Of a stretch of 64,000 bases of DNA, positions 33,892-42,461 are shown one piece after another (position 1 is the stretch's first letter; every line of letters begins with the position of its first letter). Made by a program: the position numbers and the translations under genes. The notes beneath the pieces are model-generated. The model was given only the letters and a program-made list of their open reading frames with translations, did not search any database and was not told where the DNA came from. The DNA lies in assembly GCF_042655435.1 (NCBI RefSeq), contig NZ_JBHSMG010000001.1:1-64000 (forward strand), written 5' to 3'. This DNA is from Lysinimonas soli (GTDB taxonomy: Bacteria > Actinomycetota > Actinomycetes > Actinomycetales > Microbacteriaceae).

Positions 33892-34692
33892 CTACGACGA
33901 CAGGAACCCGCCGTCGACCGGGATCGCGGCGCCCTGGACGTAGCTGGCCAGGTCGCTCGAGAGGAAGAGCACGACCTTGGCCACGTCATCCGGGTACCCC
34001 CAACGGCGGTTGGCGAGGCGCTGCTGAAAGGCGTACCCGGTCTGGGCGAGCTTGAAGCTCAGCCGCAGCACGGCGTTGCGCACGAGGGCCTGGGTGCCGG
34101 GGGTCGTGATCGCGCCGGGGATGACCACGTTGGTACGGAACCCCTTGCTGCCGTAGTCGCGCGCGAGCGAGCGGGTCAGCGCGAGCACTCCGGCTTTGCT
34201 GATCGAGTAGTGCACCATGTCCTCTTTGAACGGGAGGATCGCCTCGACCGAGGAGGTGTTGACGATGACGCCGCCGCGTGAGCCACGCCGTTCGATGAAT
34301 CGCTGGCACATCCAGAACGTCGCGTTGAGGTTGATGTCGAGCGTGCGGCGCAGGTAGGCCTCGTCGACTTCGAGAAAGTCCCTCATCGGGTAGATCCCCG
34401 CGTTGTTGACGAGCACGTCGGGCAGTTCGTCCCGTTCGAAGTGCCGCCAGAGGGTGTCGATGTTGAGCTTGTGCTCCAGGTCGACCACCTGCAGCTCGTG
34501 TTCGGTGCCGGTCAGGGTGGCGAGGGTCGCGTCGAGGCCCCGGCTGTCGGAGTCGACCATCACCAGCCTGGCGCCCGCCTCGTCGAACCGGGCGCAGATC
34601 GCCCGTCCGATTCCCGAGCCGGCGCCGGTGACCATGACCTTCTTGCCCGTGAACAGGAGTTGATCGATCAAGGGTGTCTGTCTGCGAACCAT
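33892..34692 (-). CDS. SDR-family oxidoreductase
   Basis: 266 residues from ATG at 34692 (TTG at 34710 is possible; neither has a strong ribosome binding site). Cofactor motif TGAGSGIGRAICARF, NNAG in VLVNNAGIYP, catalytic Ser in VNTSSVE and YSISK motif in VHYSISKAGVLAL. It ends with GAAIPVDGGFLSS, the normal SDR finish. Substrate unknown. Stand-alone between two tandem arrays. Confidence 0.87.
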   Translation of the reverse strand: MVRRQTPLIDQLLFTGKKVMVTGAGSGIGRAICARFDEAGARLVMVDSDSRGLDATLATLTGTEHELQVVDLEHKLNIDTLWRHFERDELPDVLVNNAGIYPMRDFLEVDEAYLRRTLDINLNATFWMCQRFIERRGSRGGVIVNTSSVEAILPFKEDMVHYSISKAGVLALTRSLARDYGSKGFRTNVVIPGAITTPGTQALVRNAVLRLSFKLAQTGYAFQQRLANRRWGYPDDVAKVVLFLSSDLASYVQGAAIPVDGGFLSS

Positions 34693-34805
34693 CAGATGCC
34701 CACGACGCAACTCATCTGGAGACTCCCGCTCATATCGAGGATGCCGAACTCGAGGTCGATGCTAGGTCGCGGTGGGTGGCGGGCGAGAGGGTCTTTGGTC
34801 GCGTC

Positions 34806-34853
34806 TGGTCGCGTCGATGGTCGCATCGATGGTCGCGGCGCTGGTCGCGGCGC
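34806..34853. repeat. Four tandem 12-bp units (TGGTCGCGTCGA / TGGTCGCGGCGC)
   Basis: Four complete copies with a partial fifth at 34796. They lie upstream of the SDR start and before the truncated reductase. The rest of the 34693-34953 spacer shows no gene. Confidence 0.85.
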
Positions 34854-34953
34854 TCGGATGAGCGCGATCATGGGGCGAGCCCGGTCAGGCGCCTGAGGTC
34901 ACGCGCACCCTCGTGAGCCTTGAGCTGAGCCCCGTCGTCCGGATACTGGGTGC

Positions 34954-35304
34954 ATGCGAAAGATCGTCGTCATCTCCATGATCAGTCTGGACGGCGTGCT
35001 GCAGGCGCCCGGCGCCCCGGACGAGGACCCCTCGGGCGGTTTCGAGTACGGCGGGTGGAGCGCCCCCTACGGCGACGACGCGTTCAACGAGCTGTTCGCG
35101 CCGCTGATGGAGCCGAGCGACCTGCTGCTCGGCCGCAAGACCTTCGACATCTTCGCCGGCTACTGGCCCCAGCACGCCGACAACTGGCCCGGCATCAACG
35201 AGGTCACGAAGAACGTCGTGTCGCGCACCACGACGGCGCGATCGGCGCGATCGGCGTGGTCGGCGCGATCAGTGCGTGTGATCGCGTGGTCGCGCGGTTG
35301 TTAG
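34954..35304 (+). pseudogene. Truncated dihydrofolate reductase family gene
   Basis: The first 90 codons match this family well (RKIVVISMISLDGVLQAPG, GFEYGGWSAPYGDDAFNELF, LLLGRKTFDIFAGYWPQ, INEVTKNVVS). Then the sequence turns into repeats reading TARSARSAWSARS and stops at 116 residues, where about 190 are expected. The C-terminal half is gone and a 9-bp tandem array lies at the break. Confidence 0.8.
35236..35271. repeat. Four tandem 9-bp units (GCGCGATCG) at the break of the reductase gene
   Basis: GCGCGATCG repeated four times with small changes (one copy GCGTGGTCG). Located exactly where similarity to the reductase family ends. Confidence 0.85.
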
Positions 35305-36014
35305 AGGCGCGTCGCGACGTAGACCGTGTTGGATGACGTGCCGCCGGTGAGCGGGTTGTCGAAATCGACGACGTGCGCCTCAACCCGAGCGAACGCGGAG
35401 CCCGCGATCGCGACGAACTCGTCGTCGGGGGGATCGTCCGACCAGAGGGCGAACACGCCCTCGTCCGCGAGGTGCCGGGTCAGCGCTCGCAGCCCGGATG
35501 GGGTGTACAGGTCTGCGTGACTGGGGTCGAGCTGGTGGCGTGGGGAGTGATCCACGTCGAGCAGGATCGCGTCGTAGCGGATGTCGGACGGTTCGGGTGC
35601 GCGTCGCATGACGGCGAAGAAGTCGTCCAGCACGAGGCGCGTTCGCGGGTCGCCGGTGAGCGACTCGGAGACGGGCAGCAGGCCACGCTCGTGCCAGTCG
35701 ATGACGGCCGGCATCGTGTCGATCACCGTCATCACGCTCACTCGCGGGTCGCGCAGGGCGGCGATCGCCGTGTAGCCGAGTCCGAGGCCCCCGACCAGGA
35801 CCTGCAGATGGTCGCCCCGGACTGCCGCGAGGCCGAGGCGGGCCAGCTCCTCCTCCGCCACGGTGAACAGGCTCGACATCAGGAACTCGTCGCCCAGCTT
35901 CACTTCGAAGATCTCGACGCCGAGCGACGCGTCGGTGCGCCGCCGCAGTGTGAGGTCGCCCATGGGGGTGGGCTGCCAGTCCAGCTCTTCGAATCGCGCG
36001 CTCACCGGCTGCAA
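35301..36014 (-). CDS. Spermidine synthase-like protein
   Basis: 237 residues with a Rossmann SAM-binding core: VLVGGLGLGYTAIAAL (glycine loop), VIDTMPAVIDWHE (acidic residue), YDAILLDVDHSP. This resembles spermidine/spermine synthase-like proteins of actinobacteria, a group that seldom has proven aminopropyltransferase activity. TTG start at 36014 or GTG at 36005. It overlaps the end of the truncated reductase frame by four bases. Confidence 0.8.
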   Translation of the reverse strand: MQPVSARFEELDWQPTPMGDLTLRRRTDASLGVEIFEVKLGDEFLMSSLFTVAEEELARLGLAAVRGDHLQVLVGGLGLGYTAIAALRDPRVSVMTVIDTMPAVIDWHERGLLPVSESLTGDPRTRLVLDDFFAVMRRAPEPSDIRYDAILLDVDHSPRHQLDPSHADLYTPSGLRALTRHLADEGVFALWSDDPPDDEFVAIAGSAFARVEAHVVDFDNPLTGGTSSNTVYVATRL

Positions 36015-36158
36015 CTTGTCATGCCCCCACGGTAGGCCGGATGCCTGCCGCCGACGACCAGTTTCTGGCGCGGTGGTGCGTGGCGGCCCTGGTCAGGCGT
36101 GCTGCGGCGAGCCAGCGTGACGTGGCGAGCCGACGTTGAGCGGTGACCGCACAGGTGC

Positions 36159-37490
36159 TCAGTTCGTGCCGGCGCGCCCGCGACGGTAGACGGCGTTCTT
36201 CGGGATCAACGGGTGCGCCTCGCGATGCAGCCCGTCGCCGGGCGGCGGCTCGAAGCGATAGTCGCCGCCGAGCCGTCGGATGCGCCAGCCATTGTTGTGC
36301 ACGAGGAGATGATGATGGCGGCACAAGAGGATCCCGTTGCTCACGTCGGTGGCTCCGTGATTTCGCTGCCACTCTTCGATGTGGTGGGCTTCGGTCCACG
36401 ACGGTGGCCGGTCGCAGCCGCCGACCGCGCATCCGCCCCAGATCGCCGCGAGAGCGGTGCGCTGAGCGTCGGAGAAGGTGCGGCGGCTTCGTCCGAGCCG
36501 GAGCGCCGACCCTGCGACGTCGAACTCGATCGCGAGAAAACCGTCGGCGCACGCGAGGCGCTCGACCGTGGCGATGGAGACGGCCTCGGTCTGACCCTCG
36601 ATCCGCCCCGCGCCGGCACCCCGGGCCAGGTCGGAGGCGGTGACGTGCACGCGCACCGCGGGCTTGCGGGTGCCGAAGACACGGCCGGAGTCTGCGCACG
36701 CGGCGATCCGGACCATCTCGACCAGGGCATCCACTGCCAGCTGTTCGGTGGTGCGCTCGTCGCGGATCACGGCGTCGGCACGTGCTGCAACCTCCGGGTC
36801 GACGAAGCGCGGCCCGCCGCGGCGCGGCGAGGTCACGGCATCGACGGCGTCGGTGACGAGAGCCGCCGATTCCGGGTCGAGGAGGCCGACCAGCCGCGTC
36901 ATGCCGTCGGGCTGGCGAGTCAATCGCAGGAAGCGCTTGTCGCGCAGCGCCGCCTCGCGATCGATGATGCCCGCCTCATCGAGTTCGTCGCGCAGCTCGC
37001 GAGCCTGTCGGGCGACCTTCTCGGGCGGCAGGGAGGCCGCGGATTCCAGCAGCGAGTGGGCGGCATCCGCGAGGTCGTCGGCCGCGACGGTGGGGGAGGG
37101 CGCGCCGAGCCCGGTCTGAATGGCGGCGGCCGCTCCGATCGAGAGGGAGCCGGTGGTGACGTGGGTGGCGACCTCGCCGAGCCAGGGCGCCGGGTCGCTC
37201 ATCATGGTGCCAACGGCGGTGATCGCGCGGGCCTCGGTGCCCGAGGTGCCGGTGAGCTGCGACACCAGCGCGTCGGCCGTGCGCGCTCCCGCCCGCTGCG
37301 CGAGTCCGTCGTAGCCGAGCTCGAGGGTGGACCGCGCGGCCACCACACCTGCCAACATTGCCAGCCCGGCATCCACCTCGCGGCGCGCCTGCGCCCACGC
37401 CCGCATCACCTCGATGAGTTCGAGATCGTCGGCGCGCGCGATGCCCTCGAGGGCGGGAACCTCGAGGGAGACGGTCGCGGTGATGGTCAC
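36159..37490 (-). CDS. DUF222 / HNH endonuclease (13E12-like)
   Basis: 443 residues. N-terminal DUF222 helical region (about 30-310) with TSPRRGGPRFVDPEV, then the C-terminal HNH with GCDRPPSWTEAHHIEEW and GILLCRHHHLLVHN. These proteins are abundant and repeated in actinobacteria; nuclease role presumed. GTG at 37490 has GGGAGAATGATCTC upstream, better than TTG at 37517. A paralogue is at 46601. Confidence 0.9.
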   Translation of the reverse strand: MTITATVSLEVPALEGIARADDLELIEVMRAWAQARREVDAGLAMLAGVVAARSTLELGYDGLAQRAGARTADALVSQLTGTSGTEARAITAVGTMMSDPAPWLGEVATHVTTGSLSIGAAAAIQTGLGAPSPTVAADDLADAAHSLLESAASLPPEKVARQARELRDELDEAGIIDREAALRDKRFLRLTRQPDGMTRLVGLLDPESAALVTDAVDAVTSPRRGGPRFVDPEVAARADAVIRDERTTEQLAVDALVEMVRIAACADSGRVFGTRKPAVRVHVTASDLARGAGAGRIEGQTEAVSIATVERLACADGFLAIEFDVAGSALRLGRSRRTFSDAQRTALAAIWGGCAVGGCDRPPSWTEAHHIEEWQRNHGATDVSNGILLCRHHHLLVHNNGWRIRRLGGDYRFEPPPGDGLHREAHPLIPKNAVYRRGRAGTN

Positions 37491-37610
37491 GAGATCATTC
37501 TCCCAGAGAGAGAACAAAGATTCTAGAGGTTACGCCATAGTAGTGGATAAGTATAGAAGAAATATTCTATGAAGGAATCGAGACGAGCCACCATCGGTAG
37601 CGTCATCCAC

Positions 37611-38030
37611 ATGAATGCCCTGCCCGCAGCCCCGAGCGCCGAACCGCTGCAGGTCGTGGCCGCGGTCCTCATCCGCGATGCCGCGGTCCTGGCCTGCCGC
37701 CGTCGCCCCGGCACGTCGGCGGCAGGCCTCTGGGAGTTCCCCGGCGGCAAGGTCGAAGCCGCCGAGTCGCCCGAGCAGGCGCTGCGCCGCGAGCTTCGCG
37801 AGGAGCTCGGCATCGACGTCGACGTGCTCGAGCTGATGCATCGCGAAACCACTCGCGTGGGCGAGCTGGATGTCGATCTCGCCTGCTACGCGTGCAGCAC
37901 CGTTGCGCTGGGTCCGATCGCGAGCACCGACCACGACCGAGTCGTGTGGCATCCGCTGGACCGACTCGACGAGCTGAACTGGGCCCTGCCGGACCTCCCC
38001 ACGGTCACCCTGCTGAGCCGGCTGATGTGA
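37611..38030 (+). CDS. mutT: NUDIX hydrolase (MutT-like)
   Basis: 139 residues. NUDIX box GKVEAAESPEQALRRELREE-LGI (GX5EX7REUXEEXGU) intact at about 45-67; AAVLIRDAAVLACRRRP and GLWEFPGG precede it. It is like the MutT/8-oxo-dGTP diphosphatases that clear oxidised nucleotides. ATG at 37611 chosen. It is divergent from the DUF222 gene across an AT-rich promoter gap (37500-37570). Confidence 0.9.
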   Translation: MNALPAAPSAEPLQVVAAVLIRDAAVLACRRRPGTSAAGLWEFPGGKVEAAESPEQALRRELREELGIDVDVLELMHRETTRVGELDVDLACYACSTVALGPIASTDHDRVVWHPLDRLDELNWALPDLPTVTLLSRLM

Positions 38031-38052
38031 TGGTCGGCGGGCAGCGCGCCTC

Positions 38053-38116
38053 GAACGCTTGAACACTCGAACACTCGAACACTCGAACACTCGAACGCTC
38101 AAGCGCTCAAGCGCTC
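38053..38116. repeat. Eight tandem 8-bp units (GAACACTC grading into AAGCGCTC)
   Basis: GAACGCTT, then four GAACACTC, then GAACGCTC, then two AAGCGCTC, in perfect 8-bp register. The array fills the gap between the convergent mutT and aldo/keto reductase stops. Confidence 0.93.
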
Positions 38117-39038
38117 AAGCGCGGGCGCCCACCCGCCCCAGCTCGTCGAGACGGGCGACGATCTCGTCATCCAGGCGGATGTCGCCCGCGGCCACGTTCT
38201 CGACCAGGTGATCGAGGTTGCTGGTCCCGGTGATCAGCAGGATGCCGGGCGCGTGCTGCAACAGCCAGGCGAGCCCGATCTGGGCGGGCGTCGAGCCGAG
38301 GGCGGCCGCGGCATCCTGCACCACCCGCTGATCCGCCACCTTCGCGAATCCGTCGAACGCCGAGCCGAGAGGGAAGTACGGCACCCACGCGATGCCCTCG
38401 CGCGCGCAGAGCCCGAGCAGATCCTCGTGCTCGCGGTTGAGCAGGTTGTAGTAGTTCTGCACGCAGACGATCGCCGCCGGCAGCGCCTGCTGCAGCTGGT
38501 CGAGCCGGACGTTGCTGAGCCCGATCCCGTCGAGCTTGCCCTCGTCGCGCAGGGTGATGAGCTCGGCGAGCTGGTCGTCGAGGTCGACGATCTGGTCGCC
38601 TGTGGCGATGATGCCCGGCGCGTTGTCGGTTCGGCGCAGGTTGACGACACCGAGGCGGTCGACCCCCAGTTGCGCGAGGTTGCTCTCGACCTGCGCGCGC
38701 AGTTCCGCGGGCTTCTGGGCGGGCACGAGTCGCGCGCTCGCCTCGTCGTCGACCGCGCCGATCTTGGTGGCGAGCACGATGTCATCGCGGTCGGCGTAGG
38801 GAACGAGCGCCTCCCGCAGCCGCCGGTTCGCCTCGCCGTCGCCGTAGAAGCTAGCGGTGTCGAAGTGGGTGATCCCCAGGTCCACCGCGTGGCGCACGAT
38901 CGCGATCGCGTCGTCGGCGGGGATGGCGGGCCGCCCGCCCCGCTCGGCCAGCTGCATGACGCCGAAGCCGATGCGCGCCACGGGGGTGCCCGCGAGCGTC
39001 CAGGTGCCGCCGGGCCGGGGGATCGTGGTGTCGGTCAT
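38115..39038 (-). CDS. Aldo/keto reductase
   Basis: 307 residues. TIM-barrel reductase with GFGVMQLAERGG, ITHFDTASFYGDGEAN (Asp and Tyr of the active site), VLATKIG (Lys), and C-terminal LLITGTSNLDHLVEN. At the His position NLRRTD is seen. NADPH-dependent carbonyl reduction, substrate unknown. ATG at 39038. Divergent from a TetR gene with two GGAGG dyads in the gap. Confidence 0.9.
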   Translation of the reverse strand: MTDTTIPRPGGTWTLAGTPVARIGFGVMQLAERGGRPAIPADDAIAIVRHAVDLGITHFDTASFYGDGEANRRLREALVPYADRDDIVLATKIGAVDDEASARLVPAQKPAELRAQVESNLAQLGVDRLGVVNLRRTDNAPGIIATGDQIVDLDDQLAELITLRDEGKLDGIGLSNVRLDQLQQALPAAIVCVQNYYNLLNREHEDLLGLCAREGIAWVPYFPLGSAFDGFAKVADQRVVQDAAAALGSTPAQIGLAWLLQHAPGILLITGTSNLDHLVENVAAGDIRLDDEIVARLDELGRVGARA

Positions 39039-39069
39039 GCGCGTCTTCTCTCTGCCATACTCTTCAAAA

Positions 39070-39085
39070 GCGGAGGTTCCTCCGC
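39070..39085. promoter_or_regulatory. TetR operator 1 (GCGGAGG-TT-CCTCCGC)
   Basis: Perfect 16-bp dyad 32 bp upstream of the aldo/keto reductase start. Confidence 0.8.
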
Positions 39086-39104
39086 ATCTCGACGATAGCA
39101 GAAA

Positions 39105-39118
39105 CGGAGGTGCCTCCG
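39105..39118. promoter_or_regulatory. TetR operator 2 (CGGAGG-TG-CCTCCG) at the TetR start
   Basis: Perfect 14-bp dyad ending two bases before the TetR ATG; it also contains the GGAGG ribosome binding site, so operator and Shine-Dalgarno coincide. Confidence 0.8.
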
Positions 39119-39119
39119 C

Positions 39120-39689
39120 ATGGCCCGAGTGGATGCCGAGCGCAACCGCGAGCGCATCCTCGAGATCGCGACGCGCGCCTTCACGACCGGCGACGGTTCG
39201 GCACCGGTCCCGCTCGAGGCGATCGCCCGCGACGCCGGGGTCGGCATCGGCACCCTGTACCGGCACTTTCCGACCCGCGACGCCCTCGTGCAGGCGGTGC
39301 ATGCGACCGAGCTCGCCGCCCTGCTGGCGAAGGCCGACGAGCTGCTGGCGCGGCACGAACCCGACCGCGCCCTGCGACTCTGGATGGACGACTACGCCGC
39401 GTTCGTCGCCGGCAAACGCGGCATGGCCGAGAGCCTGCGCGCCCTGACGCAATCCGGCGCGGTGTCACCGATGGACACGCGAGCCCGGGTGACGAGCACG
39501 ATCGGGCAGCTGCTGGATGCGGGCATCCGGGCGGGCACGCTGCGCGACGACGTGCGGGCCGAGGATGTCGCGGCGAGCCTGGTCGGCACCTTCCTCTCGC
39601 TCGACCGCTCGGCGCCGACCGCCGAACGCGATGCCCAGGCGACGCGGATGCTCGACCTGCTGTTCGACGGCATCCGCGTGCGCGGCTAG
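39120..39689 (+). CDS. TetR-family regulator
   Basis: 189 residues. HTH: NRERILEIATRAFTTGDGSA, LEAIARDAGVGIGTLYRHFPTRDALV. C-terminal domain of the SbtR type (LRALTQSGAV). It is divergent from the aldo/keto reductase, which it likely represses; the operator at its own start points to autoregulation. Confidence 0.92.
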   Translation: MARVDAERNRERILEIATRAFTTGDGSAPVPLEAIARDAGVGIGTLYRHFPTRDALVQAVHATELAALLAKADELLARHEPDRALRLWMDDYAAFVAGKRGMAESLRALTQSGAVSPMDTRARVTSTIGQLLDAGIRAGTLRDDVRAEDVAASLVGTFLSLDRSAPTAERDAQATRMLDLLFDGIRVRG

Positions 39690-39801
39690 CCGGGCGCCAG
39701 CGCAGACCCGACCTCCTCGCGGTACTGCGGCGCTAAGCGCAGATCGACGTCGCGCTCTTCACTCCGGTCAGCCCCAGTCCACGCACATGGACGCCGCTTC
39801 G

Positions 39802-40773
39802 CTAGAACCACACCGCCACACCGCCGTGATGGGAGCAGGTGCCCTGCCGATGCGCCGAGTAAGAGAGGGAGCCATCCTTGCACTGAGCGGTCGCCCCGCC
39901 ATGGTCGGCGGGTGCCGCGGGTGCCGCGGGTGCGGCGGGTGCCGCAGGCGCAGCCGGCGGCGCGACCGGTGGCGGCGAGAGGTAGAGCACCACGGTCGAA
40001 CCCGCGTAGAGGGGCGTCCCCGCCGCCGGGCTCTCTCGGCTCACCGTCCATCCCGTCCAGTCGGCCGGAGCCGGCTGGCCATCGGCGGTCTGCAGGGTGA
40101 CGGCGAATCCCGCCGCTTGAAGCGCGGCTTGAGCGGTCGCGGCGGCGGAGGTCGAAAAGTCGGTCAGCTGCGCGATGACCGGTGTGGGTGTGGGGGTGGG
40201 TGTGGGAGTCGGCGTGGGACTGGCCGTCTCAGGCTCGCTCGTCTCGCTGCTGGCCGGCGCTGAACTGCGGGTGTCGCTCGCCGACTCTGTGCTCGGGCTG
40301 TGCGGGACGATCGCACCTCCGACGATCAGAAGCACCACCGACGCGGCGATGACGAGAGCGCGGATGCCCGACGACGCCGGGATGTTCAGCCAGGTTCGAC
40401 GCTTGGTTGCGACGGCGATGATCCCGGTGATGAGCCCGGCCAGGCTGACGACGAGCAGGAAGCCTCCGAAACCGGCGCTCAGTCCGATGAGTGCAGCCAG
40501 CAGAACGAGGCTGCCGACGATCCAGAAGAGGGTGGTCGGACGCCAGGCGTTGCCAGAAGGGGCGGGGGCTGGGTCCACCGCGACAACCACAGCCGGCGCC
40601 GCATCCGCGACCGCCGCCGCGCCCGCGGCCGGAGTCGCACCCGCAGCCGCCGCGGCACCCACCCCGGCTTCGCTGAGCGGCACGCTCATCTGGCTCCACC
40701 GGGCTCCGTCCCACCAACGAAGTCGGGTCGGGTCGTTCGGGTCTGCGAGCCAGCCTGCAGAGGGAAGGGACAT
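39802..40773 (-). CDS. DUF2510 membrane protein with PASTA-like and DUF3761 ends
   Basis: 323 residues. N-terminal DUF2510 motif AGWLADPNDPTRLRWWDGARW; Ala-rich linker; three membrane helices (about 80-175); Ser/Thr and Thr-Pro repeat linker; a PASTA-like domain (about 215-265, TAQAALQAAGFAVTLQ, WTVSRESPAAGTPLYAGSTV); a five-fold Ala-Ala-Pro run; and a DUF3761 end with SYSAHRQGTCSHHGGVAVW. The last part resembles a cysteine/histidine module of unknown role. Probably a cell-surface protein. Confidence 0.8.
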   Translation of the reverse strand: MSLPSAGWLADPNDPTRLRWWDGARWSQMSVPLSEAGVGAAAAAGATPAAGAAAVADAAPAVVVAVDPAPAPSGNAWRPTTLFWIVGSLVLLAALIGLSAGFGGFLLVVSLAGLITGIIAVATKRRTWLNIPASSGIRALVIAASVVLLIVGGAIVPHSPSTESASDTRSSAPASSETSEPETASPTPTPTPTPTPTPVIAQLTDFSTSAAATAQAALQAAGFAVTLQTADGQPAPADWTGWTVSRESPAAGTPLYAGSTVVLYLSPPPVAPPAAPAAPAAPAAPAAPADHGGATAQCKDGSLSYSAHRQGTCSHHGGVAVWF

Positions 40774-40775
40774 GG

Positions 40776-41868
40776 TCAGCTCGATTCGTCGAGGTCGATG
40801 GCTGCGACCAGATCGGCCACGTCCGGCTCTTTGCTGAGGTCGATCGGCGCGACCGTGAGAGCGGCGCCTCGGTAGTTGACGACGAGATCGGTCGAGGCGT
40901 CGTGCAGGATCGACGTCGCCGACGCCTGATCCCACGCGACCCCGTTCAAGGTCGTCCGGTCGAACGCGGCTGCGGCCAGTGCCTCCGCGGCGACGGCACC
41001 GAACCCGTTCGGGGCAGCGGTGCGAACCGCCACGATCCGCGCGGAGGTCAGGCCGGGCGCCACCGCCAAGGCTTCGCGAACCGTCACCAGCAGATCCCCC
41101 GCGACGAGCTCGCGGTAGTAGGCGTCGCGATCCTTCTTGGTCATCTTGCGGATGCTGAGGTTGCCGGCATCCGTCGTGGTCGGAAAGCGGTCGGGTACGA
41201 CGGTGTCGTCGGGCACCATGACCACGAGGGAGGCCTCGGGCCCGTCGATCGAGAGCACCGCGGCGGCGGCGTCGTTGTCTTCGAATGCCCGAGTGAGCAG
41301 CTCCTCGGTGACATCGGGGTCGTTGCGCAGCAGCTTGGCCCACCAGTCGCTGAGAAACGCGGCACGCTCATCCCGCTGCCGCACCCTCTCCCGCGAACTG
41401 CAGAGCGGCGAGCGCCTCGGCGGCCCGATCGGCTTCCGCCTTGGCGGCTTTGCGCTCCGTTCGCGCGAAGACGCGGATGCCGACGAGGTTCTGCTTGCGC
41501 AACTGCACACGAAGCGGCGCCACGTCGATCGGTTGAGGGTCCGGCTCGGTGGGTTCGGTCATCTCGGCGAACGAGTGACGATGCAGGGAGAGGATGCCGT
41601 TCAGCGTCGCCCGCAGCTCCTGGGCCGTCTGCAGTTTGCTCGCCTGCAACGGTGTCATTCCGGTGACCGATCTGACGCCGCGGGACGAGGCCGAGCCTCG
41701 CCCCCCGCTCAGGCTGGAGTAGTAGCTGACCGGCCCGAGTCCCGTCGAGAAGCCGGCCCGGCCGCCACCCACATGGACTCTGGCGATTCGCGGCCCCACG
41801 CTGGTTCGTATGCCGCGGCTCGACGCGCGGACCCTGATCCCGGGCGCAACACGAATTGAGAACCCCAT
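40776..41868 (-). pseudogene. DUF4236 protein gene, frameshifted near 41390
   Basis: ATG at 41868 opens a DUF4236 N-terminus (GFSIRVAPGIRVRASSRGI, VHVGGGRAGFSTGLGPVSYY) and runs to residue 166, where it stops at 41368. The expected C-terminal half (FLSDWWAKLLRNDPDVTEELL through LSKEPDVADLVAAIDLDE) continues in the neighbouring frame to 40776. One surplus base around 41385-41400, within GCGGGAGAGGGTGCGGC, would explain it. It could be a true frameshift, a sequencing error or recoding. It lies 2 bp before the DUF2510 gene, a usual neighbour. Confidence 0.7.
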
Positions 41869-41902
41869 GACGACGACGTCCTCTCGGAAGGGGCGGTGTG
41901 CA

Positions 41903-41921
41903 CCTCGGTGCAGCACCGAGG
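41903..41921 (-). terminator. Hairpin after DoxX
   Basis: CCTCGGTG / CACCGAGG with a three-base loop begins right at the DoxX stop. No T-run follows, so termination is uncertain. Confidence 0.4.
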
Positions 41922-42461
41922 CTAACGAGAACGGTCGTTGGCCGCGTCCCCCGGTGTACCCCGCGACGTTCTGATCGACCTGATCGACGACGTCGAGGTC
42001 CTACGGCCGAAGAGCGGGCGCAGGATGAGCGACGTCACCGAGTAGCGGGATGCCGCGGGTGCGAACGCGGCGACGGCCACCGAGAGAGCCATCATGATCG
42101 GGTACTGGGTGATCAGCTGGTCGGCGAACCAGTAGTTGCAGAGTTCGGCCACCGAGACGAGCGCGACCGGGAGGGTCAGGATGCCGAGCACGAGCGCCAC
42201 CCCGAGGGCGGTCTCCACGAGCGGCACCGCGAACCCGAACAGGTCGGGGACCCGGCCGAGGGCGTTTGCGGTGAAGAACCTGTAGAAGTCCGGAACCCGC
42301 GGGTTCTGGGCCGTCGACTGCACGACGAGAAGGATGTCGGCCCTGCCGAATCCGGCGTGATATTTCAGGACGCCCTCGTTGATCCACAATGCACCGAGCG
42401 CGACCCGGGCGAGGGTGGCGACGATCGCCGCCACCCTCGCCCCTCTCATCGAGGCCGCCAT
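41922..42461 (-). CDS. DoxX-family membrane protein
   Basis: 179 residues with four membrane helices; LARVALGALWINEGVLKYH near the start, VPLVETALGVALVLGILT in the middle. DoxX-type proteins form small membrane redox complexes in some species. It starts one base into the stop of the DM13 lipoprotein gene (TGATG), hence coupled. A Ser/Arg-rich tail ends it. Confidence 0.82.
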   Translation of the reverse strand: MAASMRGARVAAIVATLARVALGALWINEGVLKYHAGFGRADILLVVQSTAQNPRVPDFYRFFTANALGRVPDLFGFAVPLVETALGVALVLGILTLPVALVSVAELCNYWFADQLITQYPIMMALSVAVAAFAPAASRYSVTSLILRPLFGRRTSTSSIRSIRTSRGTPGDAANDRSR

